Source of the DNA: CAYYOS01 sp964473355
GTDB lineage: Bacteria; Pseudomonadota; Gammaproteobacteria; Burkholderiales; REEB80
Assembly: GCA_964473355.1 (NCBI GenBank)
Contig: CAYYOS010000044.1
Location: 1 to 17,519, forward strand
DNA: 17,519 nucleotides
Direction of reading: 5' to 3'
How positions within the stretch are numbered: the first letter of the stretch is position 1; every line of letters begins with the position of its first letter. Below the pieces are notes generated by a model. That model had not been told where the DNA came from. It ran no database searches and worked only from the letters and a program-made list of their open reading frames with translations. Made by a program: the position numbers and the translations under genes. This document shows, piece after piece, positions 8,561 to 14,897 of this stretch.

Positions 8561-9181
8561 TTAAGAAATTATTCTGTGGGGTGATTTTACTCTGCCGTCG
8601 GGCGCAACTACGCCCATGGAAATGATGTAAGTAAGCGCGACATCCACGGGCATGTCCAATTCAATCACATCGCTTTTCGCCATAATAAGAAAAAAGCCGG
8701 AAGTCGGGTTGGGGGTGGTCGGTACATAGACGCTGATATGTTCACCCGGCAAAAACGCCACCAATTCCTTGGCCGGCATGCCGGTTTGAAAGGCCAGCGT
8801 CCATACGCCTGCGCGCGGATACTGCACGAGCAGGGCTTTGCGAAATGCGTTGCCCGAGCTGGAAAAAAGCGTATCGCTAACTTGCTTAACGCTGTTATAG
8901 ATAGACTTAACGACCGGGATGCGCCCGAGCAAACGTTCCGAAAACTGCAAGAGTTGCTGGCCAAACAAATTGCCCGCTAACAGCCCGGTTAAAAATACGA
9001 TAAGCAGAGTTAGGATCACTCCCAGTCCGGGGATGTAAAAACCTAATAGAGATTCGGGTTGATAAGCGCTGGGCAACAACAACAAACTTTTGTCCAGGGT
9101 GCCGATCAAGAGGCCCATCACCCAAATGGTAATGCCCAGCGGGACCCAAATTAATAGGCCCGTAATGAAATAGCGACGCAT
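8561..9181 (-). CDS. DUF502 family inner-membrane protein
   Basis: Membrane protein of unknown function. The 206 residues include two spans (about 5-27 and 49-72), then the family core RIPVVKSIYNSVKQVSDTLF and a soluble C-terminal domain with FLPTTPNP-type sequence (here YVPTTPNPTSGFFLIMAK). These are hallmark DUF502 segments. The gene lies between the FmdB-like gene and aspS; its ATG follows the FmdB-like stop after a single base and has no clear ribosome binding site, so translational coupling is likely. The conserved link with aspS is seen across many bacteria, but no biochemical role is established to my knowledge. Confidence 0.92.
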   Translation of the reverse strand: MRRYFITGLLIWVPLGITIWVMGLLIGTLDKSLLLLPSAYQPESLLGFYIPGLGVILTLLIVFLTGLLAGNLFGQQLLQFSERLLGRIPVVKSIYNSVKQVSDTLFSSSGNAFRKALLVQYPRAGVWTLAFQTGMPAKELVAFLPGEHISVYVPTTPNPTSGFFLIMAKSDVIELDMPVDVALTYIISMGVVAPDGRVKSPHRIIS

Positions 9182-9182
9182 G

Positions 9183-9497
9183 CTAAGTGCTAACTTCCTT
9201 ATCTTTTTTTTCGGGTGTCGACGTCGCGGGTTCTTTAGGCGTAGATTTTTCGCCGTTGTCGGCTTTTGCCTCGACTTTTTCCAGAGTTTTATCAGGGGTC
9301 TTGGGCTTGCTGGGGGGGTTTTTGAAATCTGTTTGATACCAGCCGCTCCCTTTTAACTGAAATCCAGCGGCGCTGAGCAGCTTCACAAATGCGGGTTCTT
9401 TACATGCGGGGCAGACGGTCAAAATGGCATCACTAAATTTCTGAATATATTCTTTTTGAAATCCACAAGCTGAGCATCGATATTCGTAGATTGGCAT
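9183..9497 (-). CDS. FmdB-family zinc-ribbon protein
   Basis: Small putative regulatory zinc-ribbon protein. Of 104 residues, the first ~50 form the FmdB/CxxC_CxxC_SSSS domain: MPIYEYRCSACG with C8 and C11, then C29 and C32 in VCPACKEPAFVKLLSAAGF. The segment QLKGSGWYQTDF is typical of the betaproteobacterial version. The remainder (about 60-104) is low-complexity, rich in K, E, P, T and S, and probably disordered. It is the first gene of the minus-strand operon and has a good ribosome binding site (TAAGGA, 9504-9509) and a TATAAT box just upstream. DNA or RNA binding is possible but unproven. Confidence 0.9.
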   Translation of the reverse strand: MPIYEYRCSACGFQKEYIQKFSDAILTVCPACKEPAFVKLLSAAGFQLKGSGWYQTDFKNPPSKPKTPDKTLEKVEAKADNGEKSTPKEPATSTPEKKDKEVST

Positions 9498-9518
9498 ATA
9501 ACTGTCCTTAAAAATAAA

Positions 9519-9524
9519 ATTATA
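9519..9524 (-). promoter_or_regulatory. Probable -10 box for the fmdB-aspS-clsB operon
   Basis: The minus strand reads TATAAT here, 22 bases before the FmdB-like ATG, predicting a leader of about 15 bases that just contains the ribosome binding site. No good -35 box lies 16-18 bases upstream (CACAGT at 17), so activity may depend on an activator or be moderate. Confidence 0.45.
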
Positions 9525-9530
9525 CCCTAG

Positions 9531-9620
9531 CTAGCCGAAATACTGTGCCCGGTCAGCCAGCGCCAACGGCGAAGCTGAAAGTCTATAACTAAAGTACTAT
9601 TACTTTTCGGGTCCGGCTAG
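9531..9620 (+). ncRNA. Candidate structured leader RNA or small RNA upstream of the hybrid kinase
   Basis: This stretch between the divergent fmdB-like and kinase genes can fold as a closed multi-helix unit. CTAGCCG (9531-9537) pairs with CGGCTAG (9614-9620). Inside it CCCG (9548-9551) pairs with CGGG (9608-9611). Within that, two hairpins form: CAGC-GCC/GGC-GCTG (9558-9577, loop AAC, GAA bulge) and AAAGTA-CTAT-TACTTT (9591-9606). It is followed by a GTCC/GGAC hairpin (9620-9631) and, 80 bases on, by the intrinsic terminator at 9714-9745. I do not recognise a known riboswitch class. The strand is inferred from the terminator, and the pairings are by eye only. Confidence 0.3.
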
Positions 9621-9664
9621 TCCGTTCGGACGATGGTCTAAAAGTATATTAAGTTCATAATTAA

Positions 9665-9772
9665 ATGGAGTTTCATTTGTTAGCAGAATGGAATGAGTCT
9701 GGTTTCTCCTTTTGGCGCGTATGGGGGCATACGCGCCGTTTTTTTCGCATCACGTCCCGAGGAGTTTTATGA
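9665..9772 (+). CDS. Possible leader peptide (35 aa) spanning the terminator
   Basis: An ATG at 9665 opens a 35-codon frame that reads through the terminator hairpin and its T-run and stops at 9770-9772, overlapping the kinase ATG (9769) as ATGA. The peptide, beginning MEFHLLAEWNESGFSFWRVW, has three Trp, five Phe and five Arg residues. No Shine-Dalgarno sequence is visible before the ATG, and short frames of this length occur by chance. If translated, ribosomes would disturb the terminator stem and couple translation to the kinase. It is listed because of its exact fit to the leader, not because coding is shown. Confidence 0.22.
   Translation: MEFHLLAEWNESGFSFWRVWGHTRRFFRITSRGVL
9714..9745 (+). 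terminator. Strong intrinsic terminator in the leader of the hybrid kinase
   Basis: A perfect 10-bp stem, GGCGCGTATG (9714-9723) with CATACGCGCC (9728-9737), has a GGGG loop and is followed by G and seven T (9739-9745). It lies after the divergent promoter region and only 13 bases before the kinase Shine-Dalgarno sequence. It must end either a short plus-strand RNA or the kinase message itself as an attenuator. Confidence 0.85.
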
Positions 9773-11673
9773 AGCGATGGGGGATGGTTGGACGAGCATT
9801 ATTCTTGGGGCTTATCCCCGCCGTTGTGGTTGCCGCGATACTTTCCGTTTATTTTTTCAACTCGCGTCTCGCTGATCTCCAAAATGCGATAGAGCAACGC
9901 GCCGCCTCATTGGCGCGACATCTTGCGCTTGCCGGCGAACAGCCTCTGGCGATGGGGGATGTAGCGAGGTTGCAAATGTTAGTTAATTTGGCCGCGCAAA
10001 ATCCGGATGTTAGCACCATTACGCTCAGTGGCGCGGCGGGCAAAGTTTTAGTAAAAGGGATGAACAGCCATGGCGGGATGCTGCCTGCCGGTGACGCAAA
10101 AATGTTTTCCGTACGCCAAACCATCCCTTTAACCGTAGAGAATCCAGGGGTGGCACTAGGTGCAAGGGGTATGGTGGAAGTCACCGTAGCCAATAGCGCC
10201 ACCACGCAAGTGAGCAAACAAATCCTGACCCGAGGCATAGGCGTCGCCCTACTAGTTTTGGCGCTGACGGCTATACTTGCGCTGCGCTTGGCCTATGACT
10301 TTGTTAAACCTCTTCGGAAGTTATCGGAAGCAGCCAAGGCGATTGTGGCGGGCAATCTTAGTACGCGCGTGGCGTTGAATTCTAACGGAGAATTGCGGGC
10401 CTTAGAGGAGTGCGTGAATAGTATGGCCGCCGCTTTACAATCCGCGCAGGATAATTTGGAACGCCAAATTCAAACGGTCAGCGCGGAAATGGCTTTGCGA
10501 GCAGGCTCGGAGGCGCGTGCATTAACGTCGCAAAAAGAAGCCGCGGAGGCCGCGAATCGCGCGAAATCGCGTTTCCTGGCGGCTGCCACGCACGACCTCA
10601 GGCAGCCGCTACACGCGTTAGGGCTGTTTAGCGGTGCGCTGTTGGAGAAAATCCGCTACCCGGAAGTTCGTGAGCTGGTGATCAACATCAATAAATCGGT
10701 GGAAGCATTAGATGGCTTATTTAATTCCCTATTGGATATCTCCAAACTAGATGCCGGGGTAATTGAGCCGGCGCGCACTGCTTTTGCCTTACAAACGCTA
10801 TTTGATAAGTTAATGCGGGATTATCAGCACCAAGCGCTGAACAAGGGGATTATTTTCCGCATACGCCCCAGTGCTTATGTGGTCTACAGTGACGCGGCGC
10901 TGGTGGAGCGCATCATGCGTAATTTGGTATCTAATGCTGTGGCTTTTACCAATCAAAACGGCGTGCTGGTAGGCGCGCGCAAACGTGGAGACCAAGTACG
11001 CCTTGAAGTGTGGGATTGCGGCCCCGGAATAGAAGAAGCGAATCTCAAAGACATATTCCAAGAATTTTACCAACTGGGAAATCCTGAGCGCGATCGCAGC
11101 AAAGGGCTAGGTTTGGGTCTGGCTATCGTCGCGCGCTTGGCCCGGCTGCTAGATTCCAAAGTCAATGTGCGCTCAACAGTCGGTAAGGGCTCCATGTTCT
11201 CCTTCGATCTGCCGCTCACCCAAATTCAGCCGCAGTCCGAGATGGGCTATACCACCCCGGCGCTTAACAACCTGATCGGTGCTTTTATCGTCATTATCGA
11301 CGACGAACGCGCAGTTTTGGAGGGAATGCGAGCATTATTAACCGATTGGGGTTGTCGGCTAATTCTAGCGGACTCCGTTACGGACGCCCTGAACAAACTT
11401 AAAGATGAATCTGTTCCGGATTTGCTTATTGCCGATTATCGTTTGCGCGATGATGCCACCGGTATTCAAGCGTTAGCCCGCCTGCAAAAGGAATACGGAT
11501 TGGGCATTCCCGGCATACTGATTACCGGCGACACCAGCCCGGACCGCTTACGTGAAGCTAAGGCCAGCGGCTACTACATCCTGCACAAGCCAGTGCGGGC
11601 GCCAAAGTTGCGCACACTGTTAAGTTACGCCTTGGAACAATACAAAAAAGTCACTAGGCCAAACGGCCTATGA
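9769..11673 (+). CDS. Hybrid sensor histidine kinase with C-terminal receiver
   Basis: Membrane sensor kinase, 634 residues from the ATG at 9769. Two spans (about 9-29 and 155-176) flank a ~125-residue periplasmic domain resembling BarA/CHASE-type sensors (LARHLALAGEQPLAMGDVARLQ, NPDVSTITLSG). A HAMP segment follows (177-230), then a coiled coil and the HisKA box ATHDLRQPLHALGLF with H275. The ATPase has N389 (N box), DCGPGI with D416, and GLGLGLAI (446-453). The receiver (about 505-625) has D511-D512, phospho-acceptor D556 and K607. There is no HPt domain and no response-regulator gene nearby, so the output partner is elsewhere. The upstream TTG at 9712 is rejected because it lies inside the terminator; GAGGAG at 9759-9764 serves the ATG at 9769. 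DLRQPLHAL kinases often pair with LuxR-type regulators. Confidence 0.93.
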   Translation: MKRWGMVGRALFLGLIPAVVVAAILSVYFFNSRLADLQNAIEQRAASLARHLALAGEQPLAMGDVARLQMLVNLAAQNPDVSTITLSGAAGKVLVKGMNSHGGMLPAGDAKMFSVRQTIPLTVENPGVALGARGMVEVTVANSATTQVSKQILTRGIGVALLVLALTAILALRLAYDFVKPLRKLSEAAKAIVAGNLSTRVALNSNGELRALEECVNSMAAALQSAQDNLERQIQTVSAEMALRAGSEARALTSQKEAAEAANRAKSRFLAAATHDLRQPLHALGLFSGALLEKIRYPEVRELVININKSVEALDGLFNSLLDISKLDAGVIEPARTAFALQTLFDKLMRDYQHQALNKGIIFRIRPSAYVVYSDAALVERIMRNLVSNAVAFTNQNGVLVGARKRGDQVRLEVWDCGPGIEEANLKDIFQEFYQLGNPERDRSKGLGLGLAIVARLARLLDSKVNVRSTVGKGSMFSFDLPLTQIQPQSEMGYTTPALNNLIGAFIVIIDDERAVLEGMRALLTDWGCRLILADSVTDALNKLKDESVPDLLIADYRLRDDATGIQALARLQKEYGLGIPGILITGDTSPDRLREAKASGYYILHKPVRAPKLRTLLSYALEQYKKVTRPNGL

Positions 11674-11742
11674 CTTCTGGCATATTTTCTTTTCCGCCGA
11701 AACGCGAATAATACCCCTGACGGACATAGGAGCGCTCAGGTT

Positions 11743-11904
11743 ATGAAATTAATCGCCATCGGCATATTTTGCTTGGATATTTTAGTGGGATCTATTTTGA
11801 TAATTAGCGATCTACCGCGTAAAGAAGTGGCTTATGATGCCCACCCATCGCACAGCTCGCTGGCTGCCAAATATACGACGCCCCTGCCTGCCGCCCCCCG
11901 CTAG
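11743..11904 (+). CDS. Small hypothetical membrane-anchored peptide (53 aa)
   Basis: A 53-residue frame starting at an ATG with an upstream TAGGAG (11728-11733). It begins with a hydrophobic segment (MKLIAIGIFCLDILVGSILI, residues 1-20) fitting a single span or uncleaved signal, followed by a polar tail of about 30 residues rich in Pro, Ala, Ser and His and ending in LPAAPR. I do not recognise a family. It lies 69 bases after the kinase stop on the same strand and ends 23 bases before the convergent CRP/FNR gene. It could be a kinase accessory peptide or a chance frame; the ribosome binding site and the hydrophobic pattern favour a real gene. Confidence 0.45.
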   Translation: MKLIAIGIFCLDILVGSILIISDLPRKEVAYDAHPSHSSLAAKYTTPLPAAPR

Positions 11905-11927
11905 AAAAAGGCTGAAAAAAGTATCGC

Positions 11928-12638
11928 CTACGAATGAACCAGATTGGCTTTACTTAAATCCGTTAAGGATTTCTCGCTTTCTATGTGAATCCGCCTGTTA
12001 CCTAGGCTTAAAATCCCTAAGCGCTTGAATTCATTTAAAACACTCGTAAAACTTTGCCGCGTCGTGCCGATCATATCGGCCATTTCCTGATGCGTCAGCG
12101 GCATATCCAATAAAACTTCAGAACCCACCCGTCGCCCGTAGTGCGCAGACAATCGTAAAATCAACTTTGCTACTCGGGTTTGCACGTCGTCGGAGATCAG
12201 GTTTAAAGTCATATCCCCTAAACCGCGCAAACGACAGGAAAGCAAATGAATAATTGCCAGCGACGCGTGTGGATGATCAAGTAAGTAGGTTTGAAACATT
12301 TCGTGCGGGACTTTTAATACCGCTGTCCTATCACAGGCGATGGCGCTCACGGTGCGCGAGCCACCCTGTAGTCCTGCCGCTTCGGCCAATCCGCAAATCT
12401 CACCCGGGAAGCAAAACCATAGAATAATTTCCTTGCCCTTGGGGGAAACCTGAAAAATCTTCGCTCGCCCACTCTGCAAAAAATAAATATGCTTACCGGG
12501 ATCGCCGGCACGAAAAATAAACTCGGTTTTTTTATACGCGTGGGTCTGTGTTAAACCCAGCAGATCTTCCAAGTCGGAAGGGGAAAGTAGGCTAAACAGA
12601 TCCTGGGGTTTGGCGAGCGACGGGTTCAAAACCGACAA
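11928..12638 (-). CDS. CRP/FNR-family transcriptional regulator
   Basis: Cytoplasmic DNA-binding regulator, 236 residues. The cyclic-nucleotide-binding-like beta barrel spans about 14-110 (FRAGDPGKHIYFLQSGRAKIF, then FPGEICGLAEAAGLQGGSRT), a long dimer helix about 112-145, and a winged HTH about 152-220 with PLTHQEMADMIGTTRQSFTS. It lacks the N-terminal cysteines of FNR, so no Fe-S cluster is expected. By eye, CRP Arg82-Ser83 match R95-T96, but Thr127-Ser128, which bind cAMP, match L140-G141, so cAMP is an unlikely ligand. In the recognition helix CRP Arg180 is kept (R194), while Glu181 and Arg185 match Q195 and S199. The start is a TTG at 12638 with AGGA well placed upstream. The gene is divergent from the PDC/DASS/DUF3604 run and probably controls it through the palindrome at 12656-12677. 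Confidence 0.93.
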   Translation of the reverse strand: MSVLNPSLAKPQDLFSLLSPSDLEDLLGLTQTHAYKKTEFIFRAGDPGKHIYFLQSGRAKIFQVSPKGKEIILWFCFPGEICGLAEAAGLQGGSRTVSAIACDRTAVLKVPHEMFQTYLLDHPHASLAIIHLLSCRLRGLGDMTLNLISDDVQTRVAKLILRLSAHYGRRVGSEVLLDMPLTHQEMADMIGTTRQSFTSVLNEFKRLGILSLGNRRIHIESEKSLTDLSKANLVHS

Positions 12639-12655
12639 TATTTTTCCTAGAGTGT

Positions 12656-12677
12656 GTCTGTCGGCTAGCCGACAGAC
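12656..12677. promoter_or_regulatory. Perfect 22-bp palindrome, probable CRP/FNR-type operator
   Basis: All 22 bases form a perfect dyad whose central 16 are TGTCGGCTAGCCGACA. TGT and ACA sit at exactly the positions they have in the CRP consensus TGTGA-N6-TCACA. The site is 17 bases upstream of the regulator's start and 89 bases upstream of the PDC gene. It could serve autoregulation and control of the divergent genes. In RNA of the regulator it would form a 9-bp hairpin just before the ribosome binding site. Confidence 0.7.
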
Positions 12678-12694
12678 TGACCAAGTTAACTATG

Positions 12695-12700
12695 TAGAAA
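12695..12700 (+). promoter_or_regulatory. Tentative -10 box for the PDC/DASS/DUF3604 run
   Basis: TAGAAA matches four of six -10 positions. A start near 12707 would place the palindrome centre (12666.5) at about -41, the class II activator position of CRP-type regulators, and no proper -35 box is present, as expected for an activated promoter. The match is weak, and other AT-rich hexamers nearby (TAGTAA at 12701) are possible. Confidence 0.25.
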
Positions 12701-12702
12701 TA

Positions 12703-12730
12703 GTAAAGTGTCCGCCGTAGACTGTAAAGT
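12703..12730. repeat. Direct repeat GTAAAGT, 21 bp apart
   Basis: GTAAAGT occurs at 12703-12709 and 12724-12730, start to start 21 bases, two DNA turns, and both copies are followed within two bases by CCGC. The pair lies between the palindrome and the PDC gene. It could be a tandem site for a second regulator such as a response regulator, or chance. Confidence 0.3.
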
Positions 12731-12766
12731 AGCCGCTTCGTTCCCAATCGCACTTGGAGGCAACAA

Positions 12767-13321
12767 ATGATCAATAAAATTCAATATCTTATAGCCATGA
12801 TGTGGATGTTTGCGTTTTCCAGCGTCGTCCAATCCGCCGATATCACCCCTAAGATGCAAAAAAACATCGACACTTATAAGGCCAAGATCGTGCAGTGGGC
12901 CGCTGACCCCGTAATAGTGAACGCAGTCAAGGAAGCGAATGCGCGCGGGCCAATTCCTATGATGGGTAACGCTAAGTGGCGTGACATCGACCCAAAAGAC
13001 CCGCTAATCGTCGGCTTTGAGACCAATCCCGCGGGCGCATTGATCACTAAGTGGATGAATGCTGATGCCAAAGGGATCAATAAAATTGTAGTCAGTGGCA
13101 ACAAGAGCCAACGCGTGGCATTTACCTCCATGCCCGCCATATACATTGGTAAGGGCAAACCTAATTTTGATGAGGCTTTTGATGGCAAGGTTTGGCAGCA
13201 GCCGGAATCTAAACCTGACCCCAGTACCCAAATTGACACGGTGCAAATCGCCGCGCCCATAAAAGATGGCGGTGACGTAATAGGGGTATTGCTAGTAAGC
13301 CTCACTGCTGCCAACCTTTAG
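12767..13321 (+). CDS. Secreted free-standing PDC/Cache-like sensor-domain protein
   Basis: Predicted soluble periplasmic protein of 184 residues. Residues 1-24 are a signal peptide (hydrophobic core YLIAMMWMFAFSSVV, likely cleavage after QSA). The rest resembles a single PDC/Cache fold: a long N-terminal helix region (KMQKNIDTYKAKIVQWAADPVIVNAVKEAN), a middle segment (ALITKWMNADAKGINKIVVSGNKSQRVAFTSMPAIYIGKGKPNFDEAFDG) and the closing strands IDTVQIAAPIKDGGDVIGVLLVSL, the typical Cache end. There is no membrane span after the signal and no output domain. It has a strong Shine-Dalgarno (GGAGG, 12756-12760) and is followed after 9 bases by the DASS transporter, suggesting it serves that transporter or a nearby sensor as a ligand-binding protein. 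Fold assignment rests on motif shape. Confidence 0.75.
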   Translation: MINKIQYLIAMMWMFAFSSVVQSADITPKMQKNIDTYKAKIVQWAADPVIVNAVKEANARGPIPMMGNAKWRDIDPKDPLIVGFETNPAGALITKWMNADAKGINKIVVSGNKSQRVAFTSMPAIYIGKGKPNFDEAFDGKVWQQPESKPDPSTQIDTVQIAAPIKDGGDVIGVLLVSLTAANL

Positions 13322-13330
13322 GAAAGCAGC

Positions 13331-14860
13331 GTGAATAACAATGAGGTGACGGGGGAAGCGCGCCCCGCGGGCGGCTTGGGATGGCTGGCCGACAACATTC
13401 GTGCCTCGGGGCGCACGCCGGGAAAATCCATTATCGGTTTTATCCTGGCGTGGCTGGCCTTCTTTTTAATCTTATATGTCATGCCCCAGCCCGAGGGTTT
13501 ATCCGCCGCAGGTAAGGCTACGCTCGCGGTCATGGCGTGGGCAACCATTATGTGGGTATCGGAGGCGATCCCGGTCGGCATCAGTGGTATTTTAATTCCC
13601 ATGCTATTGGTCATGACCGGTGCGTCGACGCCGTTCCCCAAAGCGGCGAGTGGCTTTACGACACCGGTTGTGTTTCTTTGTTTGGCGGCATTTTTGTTTG
13701 CCGCCGTCATGCAGGCGGCGGGTCTAGATCGGCGCCTAGCCATTACACTTCTCCACAAAGCCAAAACTAAAACGGTCAATGGCGTTATTTGGGCCATGTT
13801 TGGTGTCAACCTGCTGTTGTCTTTTATTATCCCCGCCGCCAATGCTCGAGCCGCCACCTTGCTTCCGGTAGTTAACGGCATTACCGACATGTTCGGTGAT
13901 ACACCAGAAGAGCGCGCTGGGAAAAAAGCGATCGTTATCCAGACGCTGGTGTATGGGTCCATGATCAGCGGCATGGCGATAATGACGGCACACCTGCCTA
14001 ATCTCATTTTAGTGGGTTTGTTTGAATCTGAATTAGCGCTGCGTATATCTTATATCGATTGGTTTAAATTGCAGTGGCCTTACCTAGGCATGTTCGTGAT
14101 TACCCAATGGTGGGTGCAGCATTACTTTAAAACCCGTGGGGTAGGTATCTCCGGGGGGTGGCAAGCCGTGGAAAAGCAGCGCACTGCCCTGCCCAAGACG
14201 ACCCGTTCGGAGTGGTTGATTTTGGCAATATTTGCCTTTGTTGCAATCCTCTGGATCACCGAGAGTTGGCACGGCGTTAAAACGCATAACGCAGCATTGA
14301 TTGGATTGGCGATCTTATTTATCCCCGGGGTCTTAGGTTTTAAGTGGAAAGAGTTACAAGACCGCACCATTTGGGGCACGCTATTGCTGCTTGCCGGCGC
14401 GCTGTCGCTGTCTACCGTAATGGGTACGTCAGGACTCGCGCAGTGGTTATCCGACATTATCCATCCTATTGCCGCGGGTTATTCCTGGTGGGGAATTTTG
14501 CTCATCATGATGATAGGCACGCATATTATTCGCCTAGGCATGTTATCGAATGTCGCTGCGATCACGATGTTGGCGCCGATACTATTAGCTTTGGCGCCGA
14601 AATTAGGATTGCATCCGGTGGCGTTTACGATGTTAGTTGCTGACACCGATACCTTTGCATACATTTTACCCACGCAAATTACCGCCGCCGTGATTGCCTA
14701 CAGCAGCGGCACGTTTTCCATGGCGGACTATGCAAAAGTAGGCTGGGTGTCCGTGTTAATCGCGATCGCTTATGGCATTTTGGTGATAGCACCGTGGTAC
14801 GCATTTATGGGTATACCCGTGTGGGATCCGAACGCTCCGTGGCCGTTCGCGACCCTTTAA
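13331..14860 (+). CDS. DASS (SLC13-type) anion:sodium symporter, divergent motifs
   Basis: Inner-membrane secondary transporter, 509 residues, about 11-12 hydrophobic spans, family known for Na+-coupled uptake of di- and tricarboxylates and sulfate. Family segments include AWATIMWVSEAIPVGISGILIPMLLV (69-94), FIIPAANARAATLLPVVNGI (165-184), LSNVAAITMLAPILLALAP (405-423) and ILPTQITAAVIAYSSGTF (445-462). The substrate-binding Ser-Asn-Thr signatures are altered: the first, usually PSNTAR in this subgroup, is PAANAR (168-173); the second is S406-N407-V408. The TPPN-type loop of the second half reads TQIT. The substrate may therefore not be an ordinary dicarboxylate. The start is a GTG with AGGAAAG four bases upstream; the next Met is residue 51, inside the first span. 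Confidence 0.9.
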   Translation: MNNNEVTGEARPAGGLGWLADNIRASGRTPGKSIIGFILAWLAFFLILYVMPQPEGLSAAGKATLAVMAWATIMWVSEAIPVGISGILIPMLLVMTGASTPFPKAASGFTTPVVFLCLAAFLFAAVMQAAGLDRRLAITLLHKAKTKTVNGVIWAMFGVNLLLSFIIPAANARAATLLPVVNGITDMFGDTPEERAGKKAIVIQTLVYGSMISGMAIMTAHLPNLILVGLFESELALRISYIDWFKLQWPYLGMFVITQWWVQHYFKTRGVGISGGWQAVEKQRTALPKTTRSEWLILAIFAFVAILWITESWHGVKTHNAALIGLAILFIPGVLGFKWKELQDRTIWGTLLLLAGALSLSTVMGTSGLAQWLSDIIHPIAAGYSWWGILLIMMIGTHIIRLGMLSNVAAITMLAPILLALAPKLGLHPVAFTMLVADTDTFAYILPTQITAAVIAYSSGTFSMADYAKVGWVSVLIAIAYGILVIAPWYAFMGIPVWDPNAPWPFATL

Positions 14861-14874
14861 CTTAACTTTTAATA

Positions 14875-14897
14875 GGGCGGCTAAGGTCTAGCCGCCC
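14875..14897 (+). terminator. Hairpin between the transporter and DUF3604 genes
   Basis: A perfect 9-bp GC-rich stem, GGGCGGCTA (14875-14883) with TAGCCGCCC (14889-14897) and loop AGGTC, lies 15 bases after the transporter stop and 18 bases before the DUF3604 start. No T-run follows, so it is not a classical intrinsic terminator. It may lower expression of the downstream gene, protect the transporter message from 3' decay, or hold a processing site. Confidence 0.5.

Noticed and set aside
9611..9631. CGGCTAG as a second copy of the CRP-type operator
   Set aside because: Only the inner seven bases match; the outer TGT/ACA contacts are absent and the match is explained by pairing with CTAGCCG at 9531.
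9712..9768. N-terminal extension of the hybrid kinase from a TTG at 9712
   Set aside because: The extension is encoded by the intrinsic terminator stem and T-run, and the ATG at 9769 has its own GAGGAG and begins a normal membrane span.
11655..11670. TAGGCC-AAAC-GGCCTA hairpin at the end of the kinase gene as a terminator
   Set aside because: The stem is six base pairs, lies inside the coding region and lacks a following T-run.
11906..11930. AGGC...GCCT plus T-run as a terminator of the CRP/FNR gene
   Set aside because: Only four base pairs with a 13-base loop; too weak to call.
13318..14007. 229-residue open frame antisense to the DASS transporter
   Set aside because: It mirrors a strongly supported membrane-protein gene, has biased Ala/Pro/Thr composition and no recognisable domain.
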